From assembly GCA_964461115.1 (NCBI GenBank), contig CAYWSX010000004.1, positions 62,001 to 126,000 on the forward strand: 64,000 nucleotides of DNA, read 5' to 3'. Below the pieces are notes generated by a model that was given only the letters and a program-made list of their open reading frames with translations, did no database searches and was not told where the DNA came from. Position numbers and translations under genes: made by a program. The first letter of the stretch is position 1, and the number at the start of each line of letters is the position of its first letter. The stretch comes from RGIG2134 sp964461115 (GTDB lineage Bacteria; Cyanobacteriota; Vampirovibrionia; Gastranaerophilales; Gastranaerophilaceae). This document shows, one piece after another, positions 7,571-15,044 of the stretch.

Positions 7571-8348
7571 CCATAGCTTTTAAATTATCAGCCATAATGC
7601 TTAAAATTTCAGGCTTTTGAGCGTTTGGAAGTCTAAAAAGGGATTCAAGATTTTGCTCAAAATTAACAGGCAAAATCTTACAATTTTCAGTGCAAAACCT
7701 GACAAGACGCTTCTCGCCCGGGTGTGTAATTTTATTTACGGCAAACAAAACATCAAAATAACTCGCAAGATATGCTGAAATACGATGATTAACACTTACT
7801 TCGTCCCCGCGTCGAACAGCCTTTTCCACCTGCTCTGTAAACGACGCAAATTTTTTCTCTTTCAATAATATCAGATTTTTGTCAATAATATTTTTTGCAA
7901 GTTCGTCAGGATATGGAGTAGAAAGCTTTTCTTGAAGAGACTTAAACCACCCCTCAGGGTCATACAAAATGACTGCATTTTGAACATTATAAACAAAGCA
8001 AGTCGTGTACCCCAAAGAAGCCTGAAAGCCCGCCCAAACACGCTGAATCTGCTCTTCAATCCAATCCCGTCTGCGGTACATAATATCAATACCCTTACAC
8101 GACAAATCGAGCGCCCATTCGTCACCTGTCTCCCAGAACTGATTATTTATATCAAAATTAGACGAAAATTTTTCCGCAATTTCACGTCTTTTTTCAATAT
8201 TCACTTCATTATCGGAATAAATATAAAGGTCATAATCCGAGGTCTCGTCATCGTAATTTGTTGACGCAGAACCTGAAAGCACAATAGCTTTTATTTCCGA
8301 AATCTGCTTAAATTCATCTATAATTTTTTCTAAAATTTCATTTTGCAT
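7566..8348 (-). CDS. nucleotidyltransferase-fold protein (260 aa)
   Basis: Residues 22-43 (AIVLSGSASTNYDDETSDYD) carry the GS-x(8-10)-DxD signature of Pol-beta-type nucleotidyltransferases, with the two Asp of SDYDLYIYSD as metal ligands and a third acidic candidate at D in ALDLSCKGIDIMY. The remaining helical part (about 120-260) resembles DUF4037-type or aminoglycoside-nucleotidyltransferase-like C-terminal domains, by eye. Substrate unknown. TAAAAT ends 6 nt before the ATG, suggesting a leaderless transcript. Only 7 bp separate it from the DciA-like gene, which has its own -10 box inside this gene's end. Confidence 0.7.
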   Translation of the reverse strand: MQNEILEKIIDEFKQISEIKAIVLSGSASTNYDDETSDYDLYIYSDNEVNIEKRREIAEKFSSNFDINNQFWETGDEWALDLSCKGIDIMYRRRDWIEEQIQRVWAGFQASLGYTTCFVYNVQNAVILYDPEGWFKSLQEKLSTPYPDELAKNIIDKNLILLKEKKFASFTEQVEKAVRRGDEVSVNHRISAYLASYFDVLFAVNKITHPGEKRLVRFCTENCKILPVNFEQNLESLFRLPNAQKPEILSIMADNLKAMV

Positions 8349-8354
8349 AGGGTT

Positions 8355-8360
8355 ATTTTA
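8355..8360 (-). promoter_or_regulatory. -10 box (TAAAAT) of the nucleotidyltransferase gene
   Basis: Minus-strand TAAAAT, AACCCT, ATG; spacing of 6 nt puts the start of transcription at the start codon. Confidence 0.5.
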
Positions 8361-8382
8361 GCAGATTAATCACAGATACACA

Positions 8383-8413
8383 AAAAGCCCGAAAACAAAT
8401 TTCGGGCTTTTTT
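8383..8413 (-). terminator. terminator after tRNA-Arg
   Basis: AAAAGCCCGAA (8383-8393) pairs with TTCGGGCTTTT (8401-8411) with runs of A and T on both sides; it could act in both directions. It lies 7 bp beyond the tRNA 3' end. Confidence 0.8.
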
Positions 8414-8419
8414 AAAAAT

Positions 8420-8493
<74 letters not shown>

Positions 8494-8793
8494 ATTTTAT
8501 TTAATTTTCAAGTTTTTTGCCTTTTCTCAGCTGGCTAGAGCGGGTATCGGACTTCACAAGGTGAACCTCGTGTAGCAGCTGAGCTACGGGCGCATTTTAT
8601 TTAATTTTCAAGTTTTTTGCCTTTTCTCAGCTGGCTAGAGCGGGTATCGGACTTCACAAGGTGAACCTCGTGTAGCAGCTGAGCTACGGGCGCATTTTAT
8701 TTAATTTTCAAGTTTTTTGTCTTTTCTCAGCCAGCTAGAGCGGGTATCGGACTTCACAAGGTGAACCTTGTGCGGCAGCTGAGCTACGGGCGC
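8494..8793 (-). repeat. three tandem 100-bp repeats carrying tRNA-Arg 5' ends
   Basis: The sequence GAGCTACGGGCGC (complement of the tRNA 5' end) recurs at 8481, 8581, 8681 and 8781, a period of exactly 100 bp. The first copy belongs to the true tRNA; the three upstream units are near-identical, with a few changes in the outermost. Read on the minus strand each unit begins with the first 18 nt of tRNA-Arg, then a hairpin-forming part (CACGAGG-TTCA-CCTTGTG), then CAGCTGAG that can pair with CTCAGCTG of the tRNA piece. On the plus strand CTCAGCTGGCTAGAGC looks like a second D-arm in inverted orientation. The remaining 8794-8857 shows nothing recognisable. This is the only stretch above 300 bases without a protein gene. 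Confidence 0.85.
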
Positions 8794-8857
8794 ATACTTG
8801 TTTAAGTTCCTTAATCATACCCGCTAAAGATTTTTTTTCAACTTTTTAATTAAATTA

Positions 8858-9820
8858 TTATTTTGTAGTGTTCTTTTCATATACTGCAACAACTTTTTTT
8901 GCAAAATCTTCGGGCTGCCATAACATCCATAAATGCGGACGAACCTTCCCATTATCTCCGCTAAACGGATTGACACGCCTTATAAAGTTTGAACGAGTTG
9001 TTTCACTCACGATAAAACCGTCGCCATTCGCCTTATAATTCAAAACTTGTTCAGGCAAATTAGTTGCTACAACATCATTTCGATGATTATAGCAAATCCA
9101 GAACTTGCCGTTTTCAATCATGTACTTTACAAAATTATTTTCCTCTTTCAACACATCCGCCCAATGACAAGCGTTAAAGGTCGAATTTACATCAGCCGAA
9201 GTTATAATCCCGACAAAATTTTCTGAATTTTTTGGATTATTCATGACCCTGCGCTCGACAAAATCAACCGCACCAACTGCGCCAAAACTATGTGCAACAA
9301 TTACATATTTTCCGCCAAGTTCATCCGCAGTTTTTTGGATTCTATCCATGACAAGCTCTTGGCGTTTAGCCGAATCTTTCATATAAAATATTTGAAACAA
9401 AAAATCGTTAATCAAATTACGAAAAAAAACCGTATAATTCCCCGAGCCGCAATCACAAGGAGACAAAGCAGGAAGCAGAGGATTTAGGAGTTTTCCGTCA
9501 ACTTTAACCGTACTTTTTCTTTTTGTACAATTATGCGCCTCATTAATTGATAAGAGCCCCGAACGGTAGAGCTTATAGCACTCTTCACAGGCATACAAAT
9601 CCGCCCACAATACAGTTTTGTATTGTCCGTTAAAACAATATTTGCCCATTTTTCTCCCGCTGAATGCTTCAGAAACAACTCTTGCATCGCGCAAAGTCTC
9701 TTCCGTATTAAAAGCACTAAAACCATGGATATAAATAATACCAACACTCTCGGCAGAAAAAACAATGTTCTGAAGCGACAAAAATAATATAAAAAACAAT
9801 AAAATTAGCGATTTTCTCAT
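8858..9820 (-). CDS. exported alpha/beta-hydrolase-like protein (320 aa)
   Basis: The N-terminus MRKSLILLFFILFLSLQNIV followed by FSAES is a Sec signal peptide. GIIYIHGFSAF fits the oxyanion-hole strand and VIVAHSFGAVGAVDF the nucleophile elbow (S in AHSFG, the GxSxG equivalent) of lipase-like alpha/beta hydrolases; a C-terminal HLW may supply the His. Six or more Cys (CEECYKL, CDCGSG) suggest disulphides or metal binding after export. Substrate unknown. ATG 9820 is preferred over TTG 9856 because it starts directly with the signal peptide. It stands alone, downstream of nothing on its strand. Confidence 0.65.
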   Translation of the reverse strand: MRKSLILLFFILFLSLQNIVFSAESVGIIYIHGFSAFNTEETLRDARVVSEAFSGRKMGKYCFNGQYKTVLWADLYACEECYKLYRSGLLSINEAHNCTKRKSTVKVDGKLLNPLLPALSPCDCGSGNYTVFFRNLINDFLFQIFYMKDSAKRQELVMDRIQKTADELGGKYVIVAHSFGAVGAVDFVERRVMNNPKNSENFVGIITSADVNSTFNACHWADVLKEENNFVKYMIENGKFWICYNHRNDVVATNLPEQVLNYKANGDGFIVSETTRSNFIRRVNPFSGDNGKVRPHLWMLWQPEDFAKKVVAVYEKNTTK

Positions 9821-9891
9821 AATTTTAAAAATATAATATCGGTTTGCTCCGGTCAATTAGCTTGGCGGGTTAATATTTTTTCATAATCGGC

Positions 9892-9919
9892 TTGATATTA
9901 TTTCTTTTTGCGATATTAT
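9892..9919 (+). promoter_or_regulatory. sigma-70 type promoter of rpmB
   Basis: TTGATA (9892-9897), 16-bp spacer, TATTAT (9914-9919), about 40 bp before the start codon. Confidence 0.6.
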
Positions 9920-9958
9920 ATTTCTACAATACATCATCTATGTAGAAAGGAAACTATC

Positions 9959-10150
9959 ATGTCCAGAGAATGCGCAGTATGCGGTAAAAAACCAATCAAA
10001 GCAGCTAAAATCTCTTTTTCACATAAACAAAATGTACACAGACAAAATCCTAACTTACAACCTATCAAAGTTAACCAAAACGGTACTGTAAAAACTATCA
10101 GAGTCTGCACATCTTGTATCAAAGCAAACAAAGTTCAAAGAGCTGTGTAA
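9959..10150 (+). CDS. rpmB: ribosomal protein bL28
   Basis: 63 residues with the L28 pattern MSRECAVCGKKPIKAAKISF and HKQNVHRQNPNLQPIKV. Two CxxC pairs (CAVC near the start, CTSC near the end) mark the zinc-ribbon form. GAAAGGAAA precedes the ATG at 9959; an upstream in-frame start is not needed. Single-gene unit with its own promoter and terminator. Confidence 0.96.
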   Translation: MSRECAVCGKKPIKAAKISFSHKQNVHRQNPNLQPIKVNQNGTVKTIRVCTSCIKANKVQRAV

Positions 10151-10180
10151 AAGACGATTTTAAAAAATTATTCAATTAAA

Positions 10181-10206
10181 AACCAATCTTACGATTGGTT
10201 TTTTTG
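10181..10206 (+). terminator. terminator after rpmB
   Basis: AACCAATC / GATTGGTT 8-bp stem with TTAC loop and a T run. Confidence 0.85.
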
Positions 10207-10258
10207 TGCGGTTTTGACTTATAATTAATGTATAAAATGGTTAGTATAGGAGAAATTT

Positions 10259-11734
10259 ATGAATATCAAAGCAGAAAAAAAGCTCGTAACAGAGACAGCT
10301 TCCGACTTAATTGTACTCGGAATTTTTGACGAAAAACTCGTAAAATGCGAAAATTTCAAAGCGGTTGACAAGTCCGTTGAGCACGCTCTTACAGATTATG
10401 TTTTAGGCAAAGAAAAATTCAAAGCAAAATTTCTTTCAACTTACACGCTGCCTGTTATCGGAAAAAATTCCGCACAAAAAATATTAATAATCGGGCTCGG
10501 AGAAAGCAAAAAGTTTGATACGGACAAAATCCGCCAAGCGTCTATGGAGATTGCTAAAAAAATTGGCTCTTTTAAAAATATTTCAACAGTTTCGATTTCA
10601 ATGCCTCTAACTGAAGATTCCGAACTGAGTCTTCAAGCGATTGCAGAAGGACTTATCCTCGGCGGGTACAAATTTGACAAATACAAGTCTCAAAAGACAG
10701 AAAAAAAGGAAAAAACAACAGAAGTCAAAACCGTTATGATTTGTTGCCCTTCCGAAGCCAAAAAGAGCATAGCAAAAGGTATAGCGCTTGCAAATGCCTC
10801 AAATTTCGCAAGAAATCTGAGCAATGAGCCTGCACAATTTGCAACGCCTTCAAAATTGGCAGAAATTGCACAAAATCTGACCAATATCACAACTGAGGTG
10901 TTCGACAAAGAAGAATGCGCAAAAAAAGGAATGGGTGCATTTTTGGCAGTCGGCAAAGGAAGCGATCAGCCTCCAAAATTCATTCATATGACATATAAAC
11001 CGAAAAAAGCCAAGAAAAAAATTGCCATAATTGGCAAAGGTATTACCTTTGACAGCGGCGGATACGACATAAAACCACCATCAAGCATGCTGAACATGAA
11101 AGATGATATGTCGGGCTCGGCAGCTATTTTAGGCGTAATGAGCGTTATATCCGAGCTAGCCCCAGATGTCGAAGTTCACGGCATAATTGCAGCTTGCGAA
11201 AATATGTTGAACGGCAGCGCATACAAACCGGGCGATATCTTAACAGCCAAAAACGGAAAGACCATAGAAGTTGACAACACAGACGCGGAAGGACGCCTAA
11301 CTCTTGCAGACGCGCTTTGTTTTGCAGAAGAGCTCAAAGTTGACGAAATAATTGACGTTGCAACCCTTACGGGCGCCGTTGTAGTAGCGCTCGGATACTT
11401 TGCAAGCGGCATCATGGGCAATAATGATGAGTTGATTGAAAGAATTATGAAATGCTCTGAAAAATCAGGCGAAACAATGTGGAAACTGCCCGTGTGGGAC
11501 GCGCACATGGATTCTCTAAAAAGCGACATTGCAGACTTCAAAAATACGGGCTCAAGATATGGCGGAGCGTCAGTTGCCGGTGCGTTTCTTAAAAACTTTG
11601 TAAAAGACACAAAATGGGCTCACATTGACGTTGCAGCAACCGCATTCTTAGAAAGTCCATACAAAGGCTTTATAAAAGGTGGAACAGGCAATCCTGCACG
11701 CACTTTACTGGAGTTTATAACCCAAAAAGGCTAG
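10259..11734 (+). CDS. pepA: leucyl aminopeptidase, M17 family
   Basis: The 491-residue protein has the M17 layout: a variable N-terminal macro-like domain and a catalytic domain with two metal-binding motifs, GITFDSGGYDIKP with the preceding Lys, and NTDAEGRLTLADAL. GAFLAVGKGS and ATLTGAVVVALG are further family hallmarks. It releases N-terminal residues from peptides in the cytoplasm as a hexamer and may also bind DNA in some bacteria. AGGAG precedes the start; a terminator follows. Confidence 0.95.
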   Translation: MNIKAEKKLVTETASDLIVLGIFDEKLVKCENFKAVDKSVEHALTDYVLGKEKFKAKFLSTYTLPVIGKNSAQKILIIGLGESKKFDTDKIRQASMEIAKKIGSFKNISTVSISMPLTEDSELSLQAIAEGLILGGYKFDKYKSQKTEKKEKTTEVKTVMICCPSEAKKSIAKGIALANASNFARNLSNEPAQFATPSKLAEIAQNLTNITTEVFDKEECAKKGMGAFLAVGKGSDQPPKFIHMTYKPKKAKKKIAIIGKGITFDSGGYDIKPPSSMLNMKDDMSGSAAILGVMSVISELAPDVEVHGIIAACENMLNGSAYKPGDILTAKNGKTIEVDNTDAEGRLTLADALCFAEELKVDEIIDVATLTGAVVVALGYFASGIMGNNDELIERIMKCSEKSGETMWKLPVWDAHMDSLKSDIADFKNTGSRYGGASVAGAFLKNFVKDTKWAHIDVAATAFLESPYKGFIKGGTGNPARTLLEFITQKG

Positions 11735-11770
11735 AATTTTTTAAAACATAATACTTTTTTACAATACAAA

Positions 11771-11804
11771 AAAGCGCTGTTCCTACCGAAAAAACAGCGC
11801 TTTT
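11771..11804 (+). terminator. terminator after pepA
   Basis: AAAGCGCTGT / ACAGCGCTTTT stem with a 13-nt loop, ending in T. Confidence 0.8.
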
Positions 11805-11848
11805 ATGGTTAATGCGAAAATTTCTTATATCAAATATAAATAAGTATT

Positions 11849-12823
11849 ATGAAACAAAAGAGAGATAAAATATTACTTATATTATTAAGTGCAATAATTG
11901 CAGGGTCTGCAGCCAACTTCAGTTTTGCGGTTACGCCGGCACAAAATATTACAATCATTGAAAACCACATCTTCGGACACGAAAACAAAAATATGAGCGA
12001 AGGTGAACGTCTTTCTCAGATTGAAAAATTTGTATATGGCTCGCCTCAAAGCGGAAATATCAAAGCAGCACAAAGGATTAAAAAGTTGAATGAAGACTTG
12101 GGGCTGGCACCGGACGAAAAACCGAAAATGGCAACACAAAGCCCCGCAGAAAATCTAAACCAATCGAAAAACAGCGGATACGCTCCCTACCAAGACATCG
12201 GTGATGACGAAATTGCGGCAAAAAACGAGGCGCCTGATCCGAGTGCACAATATCCGATTGTGGATAACATTGAAAACTCAGTTCTAAAAAAAACATTTAA
12301 AAACGAAAATATATATAAAAGGTTAGACAGGCTTGAAACACAGGCTTACGGCAAAACACTCAAAGGTTCGCTAAGTGAAAGAGTAGAACGTCTTTCAAAG
12401 CTTGCTGCACCAATTCAGCCAAAACCGGAAGATAATTACAACAATCGCTATGCAAATAATGACGATTATAATTACTTCAGCCCTGACACCGAAGCCCCAA
12501 CAGGTGCTTCCGCACCGATACACATAGGACCTTCTCCGATGAGCCCTTCTGCGGCCAGCCAGCTTGCCTATCTTGAGCAAGAAGCATTCGGTCGAACTTA
12601 TTCAAGCGAATCAGATTCGCAGCGGTTATCCCGACTTGAAAAAGCGACTCTCCACAAAGAATTCTCATCAGAACCGAACGATGTTAGGGTAGAAAGGCTT
12701 TCCACAGTTACTACAGCACAAAAATCTCAAGGCGTATACAAAGAAAATAAACTTATGCAGCATTTATCAACAGGCGTCCAAATCGGCGGAATGATTTTGA
12801 TGATACTTGCAATGATATTGTAA
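11849..12823 (+). CDS. envelope protein with three ~46-residue repeats (324 aa)
   Basis: Not recognised by name. Residues 1-27 are a signal peptide (LLILLSAIIAGSAANFSFA). Three copies of a repeat lie at about 36-80, 141-185 and 240-286, with pattern (I/L)E...(F)(G/K)...E...RL.(R/Q)(L/I)E....(Y/L)G......(R)(V/I).(R/K)L. Between them are Pro/Asn/Asp-rich linkers. A C-terminal hydrophobic helix (residues 309-324) could anchor it. The repeats look like helical binding modules, with the linker spanning the periplasm or peptidoglycan; this is inference. It is a single gene between two terminators. Confidence 0.6.
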   Translation: MKQKRDKILLILLSAIIAGSAANFSFAVTPAQNITIIENHIFGHENKNMSEGERLSQIEKFVYGSPQSGNIKAAQRIKKLNEDLGLAPDEKPKMATQSPAENLNQSKNSGYAPYQDIGDDEIAAKNEAPDPSAQYPIVDNIENSVLKKTFKNENIYKRLDRLETQAYGKTLKGSLSERVERLSKLAAPIQPKPEDNYNNRYANNDDYNYFSPDTEAPTGASAPIHIGPSPMSPSAASQLAYLEQEAFGRTYSSESDSQRLSRLEKATLHKEFSSEPNDVRVERLSTVTTAQKSQGVYKENKLMQHLSTGVQIGGMILMILAMIL

Positions 12824-12854
12824 TCCTCATAAAGCCTAAAACTAAAACCGTTTC

Positions 12855-12880
12855 AAGGGGTAACAAACCCCTTTTCTTTA
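12855..12880 (+). terminator. terminator after the repeat protein gene
   Basis: AAGGGG / CCCCTT stem with short loop followed by TTCTTTATT; infC converges from the other side. Confidence 0.7.
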
Positions 12881-12889
12881 TTATAAAAT

Positions 12890-13399
12890 CTATGGCGCAA
12901 AGAACATTACAACGTTTCTACCGTCTAGAGAAGGTTTTTTCTCCAGAGTGATAGGTTCGTCTTTCAAATCTTCGATAAATTTGTTTGCAAGGTCAAAAGC
13001 AAGTTTGCTATGCTGCATTTCGCGACCGCGAAGCATAACCACAACTTTTACTTTGTTACCTTGAGCTATGAATTTTTTAATATTTTTGATACGCACAAGA
13101 TAATCGTGTGTGTCAATTTTGTAGCGGATTTTAACTTCTTTAATATCAACCGTGTGCTGTTTTTTCTTAGCTTCTTTAGCACGTTTTTCAACTTCGTATT
13201 TGTATTTGCCGTAGTCCATAATCTTACATACAGGAGGCTCCTGATTTTGAGACATAACGACTAAATCTAAATCTTTTTCTGCAGCCATTTGAAGAGCTTT
13301 TACCGTGGAAACTACTCCGTGGTTTGTACCTTCGTCATCTATCAATCGAACTTCTTTTGAACGGATTTTTTCGTTCATAATAATACTATCTTTGCTAAT
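12890..13399 (-). CDS. infC: translation initiation factor IF-3, AUU start
   Basis: The protein has the IF3 N-domain (MNEKIRSKEVRLIDDEG, KALQMAAEKDLDLVVMSQ, PPVCKIMDYGKYKYE) and C-domain (IKEVKIRYKIDTHDYLVRI, KVVVMLRGREMQH). AAAGGAG lies 8 nt before an ATT codon at 13399, giving 169 aa; the next ATG is 21 nt further on and too far from it. AUU starts are known for infC in other bacteria, where IF3 represses its own translation by discriminating against them, so the same control is likely. rpmI and rplT, the usual next genes, are absent: the downstream gene converges. Confidence 0.93.
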   Translation of the reverse strand: MSKDSIIMNEKIRSKEVRLIDDEGTNHGVVSTVKALQMAAEKDLDLVVMSQNQEPPVCKIMDYGKYKYEVEKRAKEAKKKQHTVDIKEVKIRYKIDTHDYLVRIKNIKKFIAQGNKVKVVVMLRGREMQHSKLAFDLANKFIEDLKDEPITLEKKPSLDGRNVVMFFAP

Positions 13400-13534
13400 G
13401 GCTGTTTCTCCTTTATTAAATTCCTGAAAACATTGTAACAGAGGGTAAAAGAAATTGCAATTATTGTTATAATGAAAGTCTTTGCCTGATTTGAAATAAT
13501 AATTTATTTTTGACAAAAAATACTACCCACTCGG

Positions 13535-13639
13535 GCAATTGAAAGAGCTAGGTAAGTTGACTATCATGAAATAAGTATTTTGCCCCGAACAGTTAACTGA
13601 CTATAACCTTCCGGGGCAAAGTACTTACAAAATTGCTCT
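13535..13639 (-). other. structured leader or attenuator upstream of infC
   Basis: AAGTATTTTGCCCCG (13573-13587) and CGGGGCAAAGTACTT (13612-13626) form a near-perfect 15-bp stem. Flanking GCAATT / AATTGC can extend it. No long T run follows. It lies between the glycosyltransferase stop and infC, on the strand of both genes, so it could end the first transcript or sit in the infC leader. Confidence 0.5.
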
Positions 13640-14620
13640 CTAAACTAAAATCTCATCAATATTTTTTATTATAGTGTCTGTGTCCGTATCTTTTGATTCC
13701 AAATTTAATATTAAACGATGTTTGTTCAAATCAGAAGGTCCCCACTTTTTGTAGATATTAGTAAAAAATATAGCCACAGTCGGCACATCAAGCGCCAACG
13801 CAATATGCATAGGCGAAGTATCAATTGATACGAAACCTGAGCATTTATCAATAATCGCAGCAGACTCGAGAAAAGAAGTTTTGCCTGTGAAATCGATAAA
13901 TTCGGCACTGCATTTTTCCTTCAAACCTTCAATATAAGGTATCGTGTCTTTACCGCCGACTATTATTACTTCATAGTTTTTTCTTAATTTTACCTCCTCA
14001 ATAAAGTTTGCAGCATCTTCTATTTTCATGCGTTTACTTTCGTCATAGCAAGTGGGACAAAATCCTATAACTATTTTTTCATTAAGTCCGTACTCCAAAA
14101 ACATATTTTCTGCAGTTTTTTTATCGTCTTCATAATACGAAAAACAGGTTTTTAAACCTGTTTCATAAATCCCCAACGGAATCAGACAACGCGCATAATG
14201 TTCAGAAACAGGAATCTCAAGATTTTTTTCCTCAGCTTTATAAGAAATAGTGTTAGTCAGAAGCAATTCGCGCAGCTCTCCCCTTCTCCCTATTCTTTTA
14301 GGTGTTAAAGTCATAAAGCCAAGAAAAGCACTTCTAAAATTATTGTCCAAAACGATTAAAGTATCAAATTTTCCTACAAATGAAAGTCCGAATTTTAAAA
14401 GCTTAAAAAAGCCCAAAAAACCTTTCTCTTTTACAAATGCATACCTATAGTCTATTTCAGGTATACCTTTCGAGGCCTCTATCCCTGACTTTAATGTGAT
14501 AATAGAGAGTTGTGAATCAGGATAACTTTTTTTCAACTGTTTAAAAAGTCCTGATGTATTGATAACATCTCCCAGAGGGCCTAAAATCATGACGGCTATT
14601 TTTTTATAGCGTCTGCCCAA
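13640..14620 (-). CDS. GT9 (heptosyltransferase-like) glycosyltransferase, main reading frame
   Basis: The reading frame contains the GT9 signature: KKIAVMILGPLGDVINTSGL at the N-terminus and GFVSIDTSPMHIALALDVPT near the C-terminus, plus VGGKDTIPY. GT9 enzymes add heptose or similar sugars to lipopolysaccharide core. No ATG fits the expected start: TTG at 14620 opens the listed frame, and the frame is open further upstream through a run of nine G. A start with a good GGAG site at 14772 is in a different frame in this assembly. One more G (or two fewer) would join them into a 377-aa protein, so the gene appears phase-variable and out of frame here; an independent weak start cannot be excluded. 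Confidence 0.8.
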   Translation of the reverse strand: MGRRYKKIAVMILGPLGDVINTSGLFKQLKKSYPDSQLSIITLKSGIEASKGIPEIDYRYAFVKEKGFLGFFKLLKFGLSFVGKFDTLIVLDNNFRSAFLGFMTLTPKRIGRRGELRELLLTNTISYKAEEKNLEIPVSEHYARCLIPLGIYETGLKTCFSYYEDDKKTAENMFLEYGLNEKIVIGFCPTCYDESKRMKIEDAANFIEEVKLRKNYEVIIVGGKDTIPYIEGLKEKCSAEFIDFTGKTSFLESAAIIDKCSGFVSIDTSPMHIALALDVPTVAIFFTNIYKKWGPSDLNKHRLILNLESKDTDTDTIIKNIDEILV

Positions 14621-14658
14621 AAAATTCTTGTCAAACAGACTAAAATCAAAAAAAGACT

Positions 14659-14772
14659 TTAATCTTCTACAGGAGCGCCCCCCCCCACGGAAACACTGTC
14701 ACACAAGGCGTTTACCAATGTGGGATCTTGTTTGTCAGTATTGTGTTTTTGTTGGTCGGTTTTTCTTTTCAT
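14659..14772 (-). CDS. 37-aa 5' ORF of the glycosyltransferase locus (out of frame)
   Basis: ATG at 14772 follows ACGGAG at 8 nt. The ORF encodes a Lys/Gln/Asp-rich peptide, passes through the G9 tract as GGG and stops at TAA (14659). In the +1 frame after the tract translation would continue as SFFDFSLFDKNFLG into the GT9 domain. It is therefore probably the 5' end of the glycosyltransferase gene in the off state. Alternative: an independent small protein. Confidence 0.55.
   Translation of the reverse strand: MKRKTDQQKHNTDKQDPTLVNALCDSVSVGGGAPVED
14678..14686. repeat. homopolymer tract C9 (G9 on the coding strand)
   Basis: Nine consecutive C in an AT-rich region, the longest C/G run in the window. 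It lies inside the coding path between the ribosome site at 14772 and the GT9 domain. Tracts of this kind change length by slipped-strand mispairing. Confidence 0.85.
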
Positions 14773-14864
14773 ACTTATATCTCCGTTTTTGTAAGCTTTT
14801 TCATATACAGAGTTTAATTGTATGTCGGGAAGTACATGAAATCAAGTGCACACATTTTCATAAC

Positions 14865-14892
14865 AAAAAAGACTCACGTATGTGAGTCTTTT
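14865..14892 (-). terminator. terminator after tRNA-Pro
   Basis: AAAAGACTCAC / GTGAGTCTTTT 11-bp stem with a 4-nt loop; T run on the minus strand. Confidence 0.85.
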
Positions 14893-14896
14893 CCAA

Positions 14897-14973
14897 TGGT
14901 CGGGATGACACGATTCGAACGTGCGACCCCCTCGTCCCAAGCGAGGTGCGCTACCAAGCTGCGCTACATCCCG
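14897..14973 (-). tRNA. tRNA-Pro (anticodon UGG)
   Basis: Acceptor CGGGATG/CATCCCG, D-arm GCGC..GCGC, anticodon stem CCTCG/CGAGG around CTTGGGA with anticodon TGG, T-arm GCACG-TTCGAAT-CGTGT (last pair wobble-like), encoded ACCA end. It lies 70 bp after deoB on the same strand and may share its transcript. Confidence 0.95.
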
Positions 14974-15044
14974 ATAGAGGTCTGTATATATGAGTTTATC
15001 AACAACAAAATTCGTCGTCAAGTAAGTTTTTTAATTTATAAAAA

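Noticed and set aside
8494..8793. CRISPR-like array
   Set aside because: The 100-bp units are contiguous repeats without unique spacers, carry tRNA sequence, and no cas gene is near.
14628..14885. 85-aa plus-strand ORF across the C9 tract
   Set aside because: It has no ribosome site, an odd composition, runs through the terminator of tRNA-Pro, and is opposite the glycosyltransferase locus.
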